This document shows positions 55,768-64,000 of a stretch of DNA of 64,000 bases, one piece after another. How positions within the stretch are numbered: position 1 is the first letter of the stretch; the number at the start of each line of letters is the position of its first letter. This DNA is from Chryseobacterium angstadtii (GTDB taxonomy: Bacteria > Bacteroidota > Bacteroidia > Flavobacteriales > Weeksellaceae): assembly GCF_001045465.1 (NCBI RefSeq), contig NZ_LFND01000009.1:48837-112836 (forward strand). The letters run 5' to 3'. The notes beneath the pieces are model-generated. The model did not search any database. It was not told the DNA's origin and saw nothing but the letters and a program-made list of their open reading frames with translations. Made by a program: the position numbers and the translations under genes.

Positions 55768-58700
55768 TTAATAGTTACGCCCGTTAAACAAAGCCCTTTC
55801 ATCTGCATCTGTATCTGCTTGGCCATTATAAATATACTCATAAGCATTGACACCACCTCTAACTTCATGATCAAACAATCCAATAAATTTCGACCATACT
55901 CCCCACATAAAATTGCCGGCATCCATTAAACTGTAAATAGTATTTGTACCTTCAAATCTGACATGGTAGGAAGAATCATTTTGATTAACATTACTACCAA
56001 CATCCAATTTTCTTGATAAATAATGTGCAGAAAAATCTGCTTCCCCTTGGGTAGATTCATAGCCGATCAAACCATAAGCTGCAATTTGAGCACTTGGAGA
56101 TATAAGAGTATTCCCTACCCTTGCTTGTGTTAACAAACGTATAATAGAGTAATTGCTTCCAACACTATTTATACCATCTCTAACCTCCTTCCTGCTAATT
56201 GGATAATAAATCCGATCGCCCATATAATAAGTTTTATTTTGAGCAGATTTATCTACTTTTCTCGGATCGTTAAAAAATAACTGTTTTCCAGCTTCATCAA
56301 AAAATCTATTTTCTCCTTGTTTTCTGGTGTAATTTATAACTCTTCCATTTTTTCCCACTGTTATATCATCTTTAAGAGCTTTTGTGCTCATTGAGTTTTG
56401 TAATAATCTAAAAGCGGACTGAGCATCTGCTCCTGTATAAGTAGTTCCGCTTGAAGTCTCTTCCACACCTCTTCCGTCTGGATCAATAAAACGGATAGGA
56501 TTGTTAACAGCGTAGTTATATACAGAATGTCTGCGGTATTTCTCCGCCAACGGATCCACCACACCCCATCTTCCCAAATCCGGCATATAAAACCTCGCCC
56601 CATAATCATACATGCCACTCTCCTGAAGCTCCTTCCCATTGTACTTGTACTTATACGCAGGATTTCCCAACAAAACATTATATCCCTCATGCTTCAATCC
56701 AAACGGGTAGTAATTATTCTCTTCAATGATCTCTGCTCCTGAACCGTTTTTAAAGTAGCTCAGTCTGGTATTTCCAAGATGATCGGCATAGTTGTATACA
56801 TATTTTCCAGTTTCAAAATTAAAATAGCCTTCTGCGGTGGGTAAGAACTTTAGGGTGCTGTTTTCATACTGGAAACCGTCTAAATAATCGGTGGTATCTG
56901 TACCGAAGATCTTTTTTACTTTTACACCATCTGCTCTGTACGTGTAATCCGTTACTTTAGCATTTTGGGTAATCTTTCCCGGTAAATTTAAATAATTATA
57001 TTGAATGGAGGAAATACCTTTATCCGGCTGGGTGGTCATATTCCCGTTCACATCATAACTAATGGTACTTCCGGTACTTCCTGATGAAAGCGGATAACCG
57101 CTTAAAGCATTACCGGTTCCTACTTCTTTAAGGTAGGCTAACTTATTACTCTGTTCTCCATTTTCATAATGGTATTCGAGATCATCCATGACTTCGGGAG
57201 CGGTATAGCCTGGAAGCTGTTTTCCTCTTCTGAGCAGGGATTTGATATTTCCGTTCAAATCATAGGTAAGCTGCTCATGGTATTCTCCGCGGTCTAAATT
57301 CATGGCATCCCAGAAACGTCCTTCTTTAAGACGGTTGAGAGCATCATATTCATAGGAATAATTTCTCAGTACGGCATCGTTTTGGGTAATCCACGACATC
57401 TGGGAGATGTTTCCATTGTATCTTGCAGAACCGGAGAACTGGCTGTCCGGTTTATTGTACCTAAGTTCGTAAGCAAAGAATTTATTCTGCAGACTGGAAG
57501 GATCATTCAATTTGGTAAGCCATCCTCTGATGTTGTAGGCATACTTAACACTCTGTAGGGGACTTCCGGCTGTATTTCCTACATTCTTGGTCTGTATCTG
57601 ACCTAAATCATTATACAGGTTTTCAGCAAGAAGCTCTTTAGTTCCGCCGTTTACCTCATGCCAGTGCCTTACCAGTCTTTCCTGATGATCATAATCAAAT
57701 GTTTCTTTAATGTTTATTTTCGTACCGCCTGCCACTCTTTGATGTTCGGTAAGGGTATATTCCGGTACGCCTGAAAATTTCAGGAAGCTTTCGGTTTTGG
57801 TATAGCCTCCGAGATGATTCACAGAATAGGTAGATAGGGCTCTTCCTTTTTTATCATAGTAGGTATAGGCTTTCGTCCAGCTGTCATTCTCAATATTTCT
57901 TACGTAAGAGGCTGTTGGAAGGCTTTTGGTACTTACTCCGGAGGTCTGGGCAACCTGGGGCAATACTTCCTGACCTAAAATGATTGCGGAGGCTGCGGGT
58001 GCACCCTGAGGGTAGGTATCATAATAGCTTACACTAAGAATTTTATCAATGCTTGTTGGATAAGAAACGTTTCCATATTCGGTGTTGATGCCGTTCAGGG
58101 TAAAACTTCCGCCTCTGGTTTCGTAGGAGACATTGGCTGCCTGGTTATCAATAAAAGTCTGGATATTCTGTCTTGGAGTTCCATCTCTTGAAATTCCGGT
58201 ATATACGACTCTTCCAAACTGATCATATTTGGTGAAAGTCCATGACTGATCTGCCGTAAAGTTGGATATTCCATTTTCCAGGGCGGTATCACGGTACAGG
58301 ACGATCTGATCTTTTTTGTTGTAGACCATCTGTTCTCTTCCTTTTCCGGGAAGTTTCTTTTCTACCAGTCTGTTTCTACCATCATACTTGTATTGATAGC
58401 AAAGATGTTGCAAAGCGGAAGCAGAAACGGATGCTGAAGCTGAAGCGAGCGGAGGAATGACAAAGGCCAGCTGATCGTATTCATTATACACATAATAGGT
58501 ATCTGCATTTTCTGATGCGCTTATGACTTTTCTAACCAACAGAGTTTGTCCTTTACCATTTTTAAACTCTATGGTTTTACCGTTGTCTTCATCGGTAACG
58601 GTATTTTTATACAACTGTGCATCTCCGTAAGTTCCGGACATTGTTAATTCGGAAGAAGTAGCTCCATCTACCCAATTGGTGACAGTGGTGTATTTCTTTA

Positions 58701-59370
58701 CTTCACCTGCTGTATTGGTATCATACCCGAAAACAACGGGTTTGTTCTGCCAGTCGGTACCGGGGTTTTTCTGACTCAGAATTCTGTCGAGCGGTGAATT
58801 TTCCAGATTTTTATGGGCAAAAGGGTAAGAATCATTAATTCCATTGGCCTGATAATAGGCATTGGTACTTCCTTCGACTCCGGTCTGGATGTTTCCGCTC
58901 TGGGATGACATAGGCACGGGAAGCCAGCTGTCTACCTGCCTGCCAAATCCATCATACGGAATATGGGTCACGAGATCTTTCCCGGTAGGGGTAGATTTAA
59001 TGCTCACGGACTGTTTGGGTCTTCCTAAGCCATCAAAGAACTGAACGCTCTGTATTTGCTGCAGAGATCCGTTTGATACTTCGGTAGGCACCAGATATTG
59101 TCTGGTGTAGACGTAGTTTTCAGTATTGGCAATATTGGCTGAATAATCAACAGTAATGGGAGTATAGGTATTCCCGGGATTGCTGGTCGTTCCTCCGATA
59201 TAGGCCCGAAAGGTCCCGTTTACAGAATTGAATTTAAATCCGGGAAGCATCCGTATGCTTTGGGGATCTGCCACCTCGGTATTGGGAGCGGGAGGAGAAG
59301 TCAGCACCACCTGTCCGTAGTGATGAATTCCCCACAGCAATCCTATGCTTACATATATTTTTTTATACAT
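55768..59370 (-). CDS. RHS repeat protein with C-terminal toxin tip
   Basis: A 1200-residue secreted polymorphic toxin. The N-terminus is a signal peptide plus DUF6443-type domain (LTSPPAPNTEVADPQSIRML, FFDGLGRPKQSVSIKSTPTG). The body has many YD repeats that form the RHS shell (for example TYYVYNEYDQLAFVIPP, YEYDALNRLKEGRF). The RHS core (YKYNGKELQESGMYDYGARF, then VYNYAVNNPIRFIDPDGRG at about 960) marks autocleavage; the variable tip follows (about 235 residues, ending NAYEYIYNGQADTDADERAL). The tip has DAGNFMWGVWSKF and HEVRGG, possibly like Toxin_44, unconfirmed. Two upstream genes of the same locus lie 10-12 bp apart, suggesting one operon. Confidence 0.9.
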   Translation of the reverse strand: MYKKIYVSIGLLWGIHHYGQVVLTSPPAPNTEVADPQSIRMLPGFKFNSVNGTFRAYIGGTTSNPGNTYTPITVDYSANIANTENYVYTRQYLVPTEVSNGSLQQIQSVQFFDGLGRPKQSVSIKSTPTGKDLVTHIPYDGFGRQVDSWLPVPMSSQSGNIQTGVEGSTNAYYQANGINDSYPFAHKNLENSPLDRILSQKNPGTDWQNKPVVFGYDTNTAGEVKKYTTVTNWVDGATSSELTMSGTYGDAQLYKNTVTDEDNGKTIEFKNGKGQTLLVRKVISASENADTYYVYNEYDQLAFVIPPLASASASVSASALQHLCYQYKYDGRNRLVEKKLPGKGREQMVYNKKDQIVLYRDTALENGISNFTADQSWTFTKYDQFGRVVYTGISRDGTPRQNIQTFIDNQAANVSYETRGGSFTLNGINTEYGNVSYPTSIDKILSVSYYDTYPQGAPAASAIILGQEVLPQVAQTSGVSTKSLPTASYVRNIENDSWTKAYTYYDKKGRALSTYSVNHLGGYTKTESFLKFSGVPEYTLTEHQRVAGGTKINIKETFDYDHQERLVRHWHEVNGGTKELLAENLYNDLGQIQTKNVGNTAGSPLQSVKYAYNIRGWLTKLNDPSSLQNKFFAYELRYNKPDSQFSGSARYNGNISQMSWITQNDAVLRNYSYEYDALNRLKEGRFWDAMNLDRGEYHEQLTYDLNGNIKSLLRRGKQLPGYTAPEVMDDLEYHYENGEQSNKLAYLKEVGTGNALSGYPLSSGSTGSTISYDVNGNMTTQPDKGISSIQYNYLNLPGKITQNAKVTDYTYRADGVKVKKIFGTDTTDYLDGFQYENSTLKFLPTAEGYFNFETGKYVYNYADHLGNTRLSYFKNGSGAEIIEENNYYPFGLKHEGYNVLLGNPAYKYKYNGKELQESGMYDYGARFYMPDLGRWGVVDPLAEKYRRHSVYNYAVNNPIRFIDPDGRGVEETSSGTTYTGADAQSAFRLLQNSMSTKALKDDITVGKNGRVINYTRKQGENRFFDEAGKQLFFNDPRKVDKSAQNKTYYMGDRIYYPISRKEVRDGINSVGSNYSIIRLLTQARVGNTLISPSAQIAAYGLIGYESTQGEADFSAHYLSRKLDVGSNVNQNDSSYHVRFEGTNTIYSLMDAGNFMWGVWSKFIGLFDHEVRGGVNAYEYIYNGQADTDADERALFNGRNY
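56611..56916 (-). repeat. RHS core segment duplicated at 54150-54455
   Basis: This 306-bp part of the intact RHS gene is copied without gaps in the orphan fragment. It is the homology on which tip exchange could act. Confidence 0.85.
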
Positions 59371-59379
59371 AATTTCAAA

Positions 59380-60231
59380 TTAATGGGTGGTACCGGATTT
59401 CATTTTTAAAAACTGTTCTTTCAGCTGCTTAATTTCTGAAACGGCATTCCCTAAATCTGCATTCTCAGTTTCGAGTTTCTGAATTTTTTTCTGCTGATTT
59501 TTCAGCTGTCTGTTTTGTTCAATGACATACAGGGTCAGTTCTTCAATCTTCTGTAATAATTTAATCTGAAACTCTCCCACGTTCACCCCTTCTTTTTCCA
59601 TGACTTTGGCGGAAGCTATTTCGGGTAGGTGTTTCTTCTCTTTAATATGTTGAGCTACTTCTTCCAGCTTGGGAAGATCGTAGTTTTCTTCAAAGACGAA
59701 ATCGGCTGTTGGCGAAAGGGTTACTTTTAGTTCTTTAGCTTCCAGTTTTCCCTGTAGTAAAGCATTTCCATTCGGAGTAATTTTCATGATTTCTGTCATG
59801 GTTACCGGAGAATCCAGAGCGATCATCTGTATTGGTGAACTTAGGAATCTAATCCCTTCATCACTCATGGTCATAGCCACTTTAGAAAAATTCAGGGTTC
59901 CATTGGAAGACAGCCAGCTGTTCGCCATATTAGAATCTGCCTTAACTCCAAAACTCATATAAGAGGCTGCCGAGCTCCTTAAAGAACCCCAGTTACTTAA
60001 AGATCCATTTTCATACCGTATTGCAAGAGCATTAATTCCCTCGGTGGAACTACCACCACCAACCAGGATATTACCGGAAACATCCAGTTTTTCTCTAGGG
60101 GTGGAAGTTCCTATTCCGACATTTGCAGATGCAGGATCCGATGACTGATTAACAACACCGGAAGGAGTATATAATTGTGCTGAAGTAAATTGAGCAGCAA
60201 AAAGAGTCGTAATGAATAGTGTTTTTTTCAT
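59380..60231 (-). CDS. Secreted VGIGT-motif protein with C-terminal coiled coil
   Basis: A 283-residue exported protein. Signal peptide about 1-18 (ending FTSAQ), then NVGIGTSTPREKLDVSGNIL, the same head motif as in the surface protein at 5516. The C-terminal 110 residues (FEENYDLPKLEEVAQHIKEK, GVNVGEFQIKLLQKIEELTLYVIEQN, then KNQQKKIQKLETENADLG) form a conserved helical and coiled-coil module like the chaperone-type ends of tail fibres. Such genes often precede RHS genes in Bacteroidetes; a role in RHS display or folding is inference. Confidence 0.75.
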   Translation of the reverse strand: MKKTLFITTLFAAQFTSAQLYTPSGVVNQSSDPASANVGIGTSTPREKLDVSGNILVGGGSSTEGINALAIRYENGSLSNWGSLRSSAASYMSFGVKADSNMANSWLSSNGTLNFSKVAMTMSDEGIRFLSSPIQMIALDSPVTMTEIMKITPNGNALLQGKLEAKELKVTLSPTADFVFEENYDLPKLEEVAQHIKEKKHLPEIASAKVMEKEGVNVGEFQIKLLQKIEELTLYVIEQNRQLKNQQKKIQKLETENADLGNAVSEIKQLKEQFLKMKSGTTH

Positions 60232-60242
60232 AATTTGAGTTT

Positions 60243-63200
60243 TTATTGTTTGTAATTGTATTTGAATTCTTTAAGGATTTTGTATACGGGACTTCCTGAA
60301 GCATCTTTATCCAATTGCTTGATTTCCTTCAATCGGTTAGCATTATCGTATACATAAATTTCTCTGATACCAGAAGGTGGAGTAATACTTTTTACACCAA
60401 TTAACGGATCGTAAGTATAGGTGCTGATTTGATAGGCAGACAATGCGGTATTGTTTCTGAAAGTGTTTAAAGCATCAATCAGGTTTTGCTCTGAAGCATC
60501 AGTGCCCTGCTGGGCATCATTAACAGATGCGGTAACTACTGCATCAATCAACGACTGCGGAATGTCTGAAAGTTTAGCACCTTCTATCTTGGCAATAGGC
60601 TGGGTTTGATTATAGCCCCAGATAATGGTGGTGGAAACTCCGTTTTTTCCGGTGTACTGCTGGAGATTGCCTTTGGAATCGTATTTATCATAAGTGACTT
60701 CGATAGATGGGGATGCCCCTGTCTGAAGATCGTATGAAAGAGCAGATTTTGGAAGAACCAAAGAAAAATTATTATTGGTTATTTCTGCAACCGTTTTAGG
60801 ATAAATCGTTTCAGTCTTTGACAATATTTTTGTAATACTTCCTTTGGTTTGTGTTGTTGAAGTTTCCAGCGGAATACCTATCATATTCTTATCTATCATG
60901 AGCTGGTTGCCTTTTTCATGAGCATATTGATAAGTACTTTCTTGGATGGACTGATCAGGCTGATTTGTTTTTTGGGAAGTCACCTGATAATGGTTGGGGT
61001 TGTTATAAAAATATTCAGTCTCTGTTTTTACAGTTTTCCCATTCAAATAATCTATAGTTTCAGATTTATCTATATTGAAGACATCCGTAACAAAAGGGTA
61101 AAAGAAATAGCGGTAAAGCTGGTTTTCTATTATATTTGTAGGATTAAGTGCACCCGTCATTTCTCTTGGCTCAAAAACAGCTCCGAAATTTTCAATCCGA
61201 ATTTTGTTTTTACTTGAATAGCTATTCAGCAATGTACGAACTTTATTATCAAATTTATCATAATCCCTTTTATAAATAAGAAGACCATTTCTCCAACCCA
61301 AGACAAAATCCGTTTTATCTCTCAATGTGTTCGTATAATTACTAAGCATATCAAACCTTTCATCAAAAGTATACCCATATTCTGTATTACCTAAATGCAA
61401 ACTATTCTTATCTGTCCTTTTTTCTACCACATGAGTATAAATTACAGCCGAAGATGACAGATTTGACAGAGGAAAAATGCTATTGCTGGAAATTTTCAAT
61501 GATTTAGGTAAATAAATATAATAAGGCATTTCAATAAATATTGGATAATTCAGAATTTTACCGCTGGATTCCATTTTATTATCTATGTTCTTTTCCATGT
61601 ACTCATAAGTACGGGAATATAAATATTCATTATTATTATCATTGAAATTTATTTTTTTTACTCTAAGCCCCCCAATCTCTAGATTTGTATTATCAATATC
61701 CTCCATTTCATCCCAATAGGCAGTAATAGTAAATCCTGAAACCTGGCTGTTCCCATTTCCGGTCTTTACTGCCACAATATCATATTCTCCAGTGGGAAGA
61801 TTTATAGACAGTGTAGATTGTGTTATCGTTGTAAAAGTAGGGTTGCCTACCCCTATAATCTTTATAGTATACATACAGCTGCTATTATTAAGCTGTGTTG
61901 TACATCCTTCTACATTGACATTAAAATTGATAAATCCACTTGGATTAGTAATAGACATTCTTGCTCTATATTCAGGTTTATCTATAACCGTTACATTGAC
62001 AGGACCAAACTCTTTTTCAGCCTCAAGCCAGAAATTCTTGGTCACAGTACTAGAAAATAAGTGATTGGGATAATCTTGGATATTTATTACTCGTCCTATT
62101 CTGTTCGACTCATATTCGAAAGTTGTTGAACCTCCTGTAGGATATATTATTTTATTCAAGATACAAGCCTGAGCATGAGAGCTGGAAATACTTCTATCCG
62201 CTGAACCTATCTGAGATGCAATATTGAATACCGGATAAAGACTTAGTTTAGGGATAAGTTCACTATTTGATTTTCCATTGAAGAATCCCCAAGCATCCTG
62301 AGCATAGCTGAATCTATTAGGCAGGTTGATGGTATTATATTCAAATTTATAATTTCCAGCTTCTCCAACCGCCCCATATAAATATAATCCTTTGAGTTTC
62401 AATCGATAATTATCATTTTGTTGGTAATAATAACTATCATATTGATAGCTATTGTTTGACGCAAAATAGTCGTAATCAAAAACTATTTTCTGAATTTGCT
62501 TGTCCGATTTTTTTACCAATACTTCTTTAAGGGCTCTACTATTAATAAAATCTTTTCTTTCGTTGATATCATCAATGAAAAGAATTTCTATATTATCTGC
62601 TTCTATTTTTTCCAACACCTTTTCAGATATAGATGAAAAAGTATAAGATCTACTTTTATAAGCATTTTGAGCTATAACTGGAACACCTGTTGAAACAGTA
62701 CTTATGTTTTTAACATATGATTCTGAATTTTTATTATACATTTGATACGTGGGTTTCGTTTTGTATGTAAAATTTATTGTGTTTGATTTTGTATCTTCAA
62801 TTTTCACCAAGTACCACGCAATAATATGACTATCAATAATATTACTATTCTCAGAAGCACTGTCTTCTAATGTAATAAACTTCGTAAAATTAGATACATC
62901 TACCATGTTGTTATTTCCAAAATAATATTTAATCCCATTAATATCCGTGACTATCCATGAGACAATACTACCAGCACTATTATAACTTGGTTCTAATCTA
63001 ATATTGCTTAAAGGAGCCTGAATAAATTTTTGAGTTTGTTTATTATAATAAAATTTAAAGTTCAATCCGTTTGCATTGACAATATATTCATCAGGTTCAA
63101 AATCATAGGTTTCTGATAAATATTTCATATTCAAATCATAATTACTAAAAAGTGTTTTGATATTATCAAAATCCTGGGTATGATACATATATCCACTTCC

Positions 63201-63545
63201 CTGAAAGTCATCAGGTTTATCCTTTACTGTACGGGTAATTACTCCTGTATTGTTTAAGTTCCATCCTAGTCCTGTTTTACCTGCTATTTCATTAACTCTT
63301 ATACCTCCTGATTGATATTGCAAACTTATAGGGTATGAAAGTTCGCTACTTACTGCCAAATTATATATAGGAATAGATGTTTCGGGAATTCCTCTGCTTA
63401 GGGACATAGGTTGGTCTATGAATTTCCCCATTGAAGCCATTTCTGGTGTTGGAGGAAATACATTCGATCTGTCTGCCTGACCAGATAGCTTAATCATGGT
63501 CAGTACAATAGAGATCAATAATAATATTTTTGTTTTGATTTTCAT
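60243..63545 (-). CDS. Large RHS-associated secreted protein
   Basis: A 1100-residue exported protein. The start is ATG 63545 (MKIKTKILLLISIVLTMIKLSGQ); a GTG 6 bp upstream overlaps the preceding stop but is less likely. The N-terminal part (PPTPEMASMGKFIDQPMSLS, ISLQYQSGGIRVNEIAGKTGLGWNL) is the SpvB/YD-like opening found in Bacteroidetes RHS partners. YD-type repeats appear late (WGYNQTQPIAKIEGAK, YTYDPLIGVKSITPPSGIRE, VYDNANRLKEIKQLD). It has no toxin tip. It is probably a structural partner of the 1200-residue RHS protein. Confidence 0.8.
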   Translation of the reverse strand: MKIKTKILLLISIVLTMIKLSGQADRSNVFPPTPEMASMGKFIDQPMSLSRGIPETSIPIYNLAVSSELSYPISLQYQSGGIRVNEIAGKTGLGWNLNNTGVITRTVKDKPDDFQGSGYMYHTQDFDNIKTLFSNYDLNMKYLSETYDFEPDEYIVNANGLNFKFYYNKQTQKFIQAPLSNIRLEPSYNSAGSIVSWIVTDINGIKYYFGNNNMVDVSNFTKFITLEDSASENSNIIDSHIIAWYLVKIEDTKSNTINFTYKTKPTYQMYNKNSESYVKNISTVSTGVPVIAQNAYKSRSYTFSSISEKVLEKIEADNIEILFIDDINERKDFINSRALKEVLVKKSDKQIQKIVFDYDYFASNNSYQYDSYYYQQNDNYRLKLKGLYLYGAVGEAGNYKFEYNTINLPNRFSYAQDAWGFFNGKSNSELIPKLSLYPVFNIASQIGSADRSISSSHAQACILNKIIYPTGGSTTFEYESNRIGRVINIQDYPNHLFSSTVTKNFWLEAEKEFGPVNVTVIDKPEYRARMSITNPSGFINFNVNVEGCTTQLNNSSCMYTIKIIGVGNPTFTTITQSTLSINLPTGEYDIVAVKTGNGNSQVSGFTITAYWDEMEDIDNTNLEIGGLRVKKINFNDNNNEYLYSRTYEYMEKNIDNKMESSGKILNYPIFIEMPYYIYLPKSLKISSNSIFPLSNLSSSAVIYTHVVEKRTDKNSLHLGNTEYGYTFDERFDMLSNYTNTLRDKTDFVLGWRNGLLIYKRDYDKFDNKVRTLLNSYSSKNKIRIENFGAVFEPREMTGALNPTNIIENQLYRYFFYPFVTDVFNIDKSETIDYLNGKTVKTETEYFYNNPNHYQVTSQKTNQPDQSIQESTYQYAHEKGNQLMIDKNMIGIPLETSTTQTKGSITKILSKTETIYPKTVAEITNNNFSLVLPKSALSYDLQTGASPSIEVTYDKYDSKGNLQQYTGKNGVSTTIIWGYNQTQPIAKIEGAKLSDIPQSLIDAVVTASVNDAQQGTDASEQNLIDALNTFRNNTALSAYQISTYTYDPLIGVKSITPPSGIREIYVYDNANRLKEIKQLDKDASGSPVYKILKEFKYNYKQ

Positions 63546-63550
63546 TTGCA

Positions 63551-64000
63551 CTACTTTTTAATCAATTTACCATTCGCCATTTTCCCCGCATCCGTCTTTA
63601 TCGTCACCAGATAAGCCCCCTGAATTAAATTCTGAGTATTCATCTTAGTCACTTTATTCTTGGTCTTTAAGCTTTGAATCTGTCTTCCACCCATATCGTA
63701 CAATAAAATATCTGCTTCTTTAAAATCATATCCAATTTCCACATACGCATAATCTGATACCGGATTCGGATAAATTTTGATGTCCTGCCTTTCAATCAGC
63801 TTATTAATCTGACTATCTCCAAGTTTCACAATTTTCCAGTTTTCTTTTCCTAGTTCTTCGGCACTGGTTCCGGCTAGAATAATAGAACCGTCTCTGTTTA
63901 ATTTGATATCTGAAAGCCTTTCCTCTCGTTTTCTGGATTCTCCTTTCACGTGCTTTCTCCATTGCTCATTACCTTCTTCATTTAAGTAAAGCATCCAGAA
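63551..64000 (-). CDS. T9SS type A sorting-domain protein (3' part only)
   Basis: The C-terminal ~150 residues of a larger secreted protein; the frame stays open to the window edge, so the Met at 63994 is not a proven start. The last 75 residues are the type IX secretion sorting domain: IKIYPNPVSDYAYVEI, LLYDMGGRQIQSLK and NLIQGAYLVTIKTDAGKMANGKLIKK, which directs the protein to the cell surface. The residues before it (for example DGSIILAGTSAEELGKENW) look like a beta-propeller repeat. The stop overlaps the GTG codon in front of the next gene, so the genes are in one operon. Confidence 0.88.
   Translation of the reverse strand, partial: FWMLYLNEEGNEQWRKHVKGESRKREERLSDIKLNRDGSIILAGTSAEELGKENWKIVKLGDSQINKLIERQDIKIYPNPVSDYAYVEIGYDFKEADILLYDMGGRQIQSLKTKNKVTKMNTQNLIQGAYLVTIKTDAGKMANGKLIKK

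Overview
The window looks like a chromosome segment of a Flavobacteriia member, most likely Chryseobacterium or a close relative. Evidence: AT-rich DNA; promoters of the Bacteroidetes type (TTTG or TTG, 19-20 bp, TAnnTTTG) and few Shine-Dalgarno sites; a type IX secretion sorting domain; DUF3108, DUF2490, DUF6443 and GLPGLI-like families; a PNGase F-like glycosidase; a grasp-with-spasm peptide cluster. This is inferred from protein families, not from a marker-gene search.

Layout. 1-5100: a lipoprotein, dipeptidase PepD, a LOG-family hydrolase, a small secreted protein whose signal peptide seems to start at ATA, and a TPR/HTH membrane regulator. 5500-7700: a secreted VGINT-type protein followed by two small HTH proteins. 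7800-13300: ferredoxin and its reductase, a DUF3108 protein, pheS, a YceI lipoprotein, an ABC ATPase. 13500-22200: a candidate small RNA, YjdM, an RNA methyltransferase, a PNGase F-like enzyme, AsnB, a secreted protein, an MFS exporter. 22400-26800: a compact stress/redox run (pirin, GNAT, pirin, FMN reductase, TMEM175-type channel, YjdI, OsmC, GNAT). 26900-31700: a solute symporter, an SGNH hydrolase, a secreted protein and split transketolase. 31900-33500: three small uncharacterised genes on the minus strand.

33990-37350: a ribosomal peptide cluster of the grasp-with-spasm type. It has a double-glycine precursor, a strong hairpin just after it, a lipoprotein, an ATP-grasp maturase, a 60-residue ORF overlapped at both ends, and a SPASM protein with no visible radical-SAM CX3CX2C motif. 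37360-50400: a membrane protein, an Lrp regulator, a very large TamB gene divergent from tsaD with start codons 4 bp apart, RsmE, TrmH, asparaginase, a tRNA-Ser(GGA) with a textbook promoter and terminator, and a DUF2490 protein. 50700-52900: an M20 peptidase and a lipoprotein.

53000-64000 (minus strand): an RHS polymorphic-toxin locus. A T9SS-sorted protein (cut by the window end), an RHS-associated 1.1-kb-residue protein, a coiled-coil protein and a 1200-residue RHS protein with a variable tip are followed by a membrane immunity candidate. Downstream lies a decaying array of orphan cassettes: a 306-bp copy of the RHS core, a toxin tail, two or three immunity-like ORFs, reused terminator hairpins, and two copies of a 186-197 bp inverted-repeat element.

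Between genes there are several dispersed repeats: four copies of a 25-bp palindrome, a G-rich element with inverted ends, and a heptamer tandem array that overlaps the rsmE stop codon. I saw no CRISPR array, rRNA, transposase or phage module.
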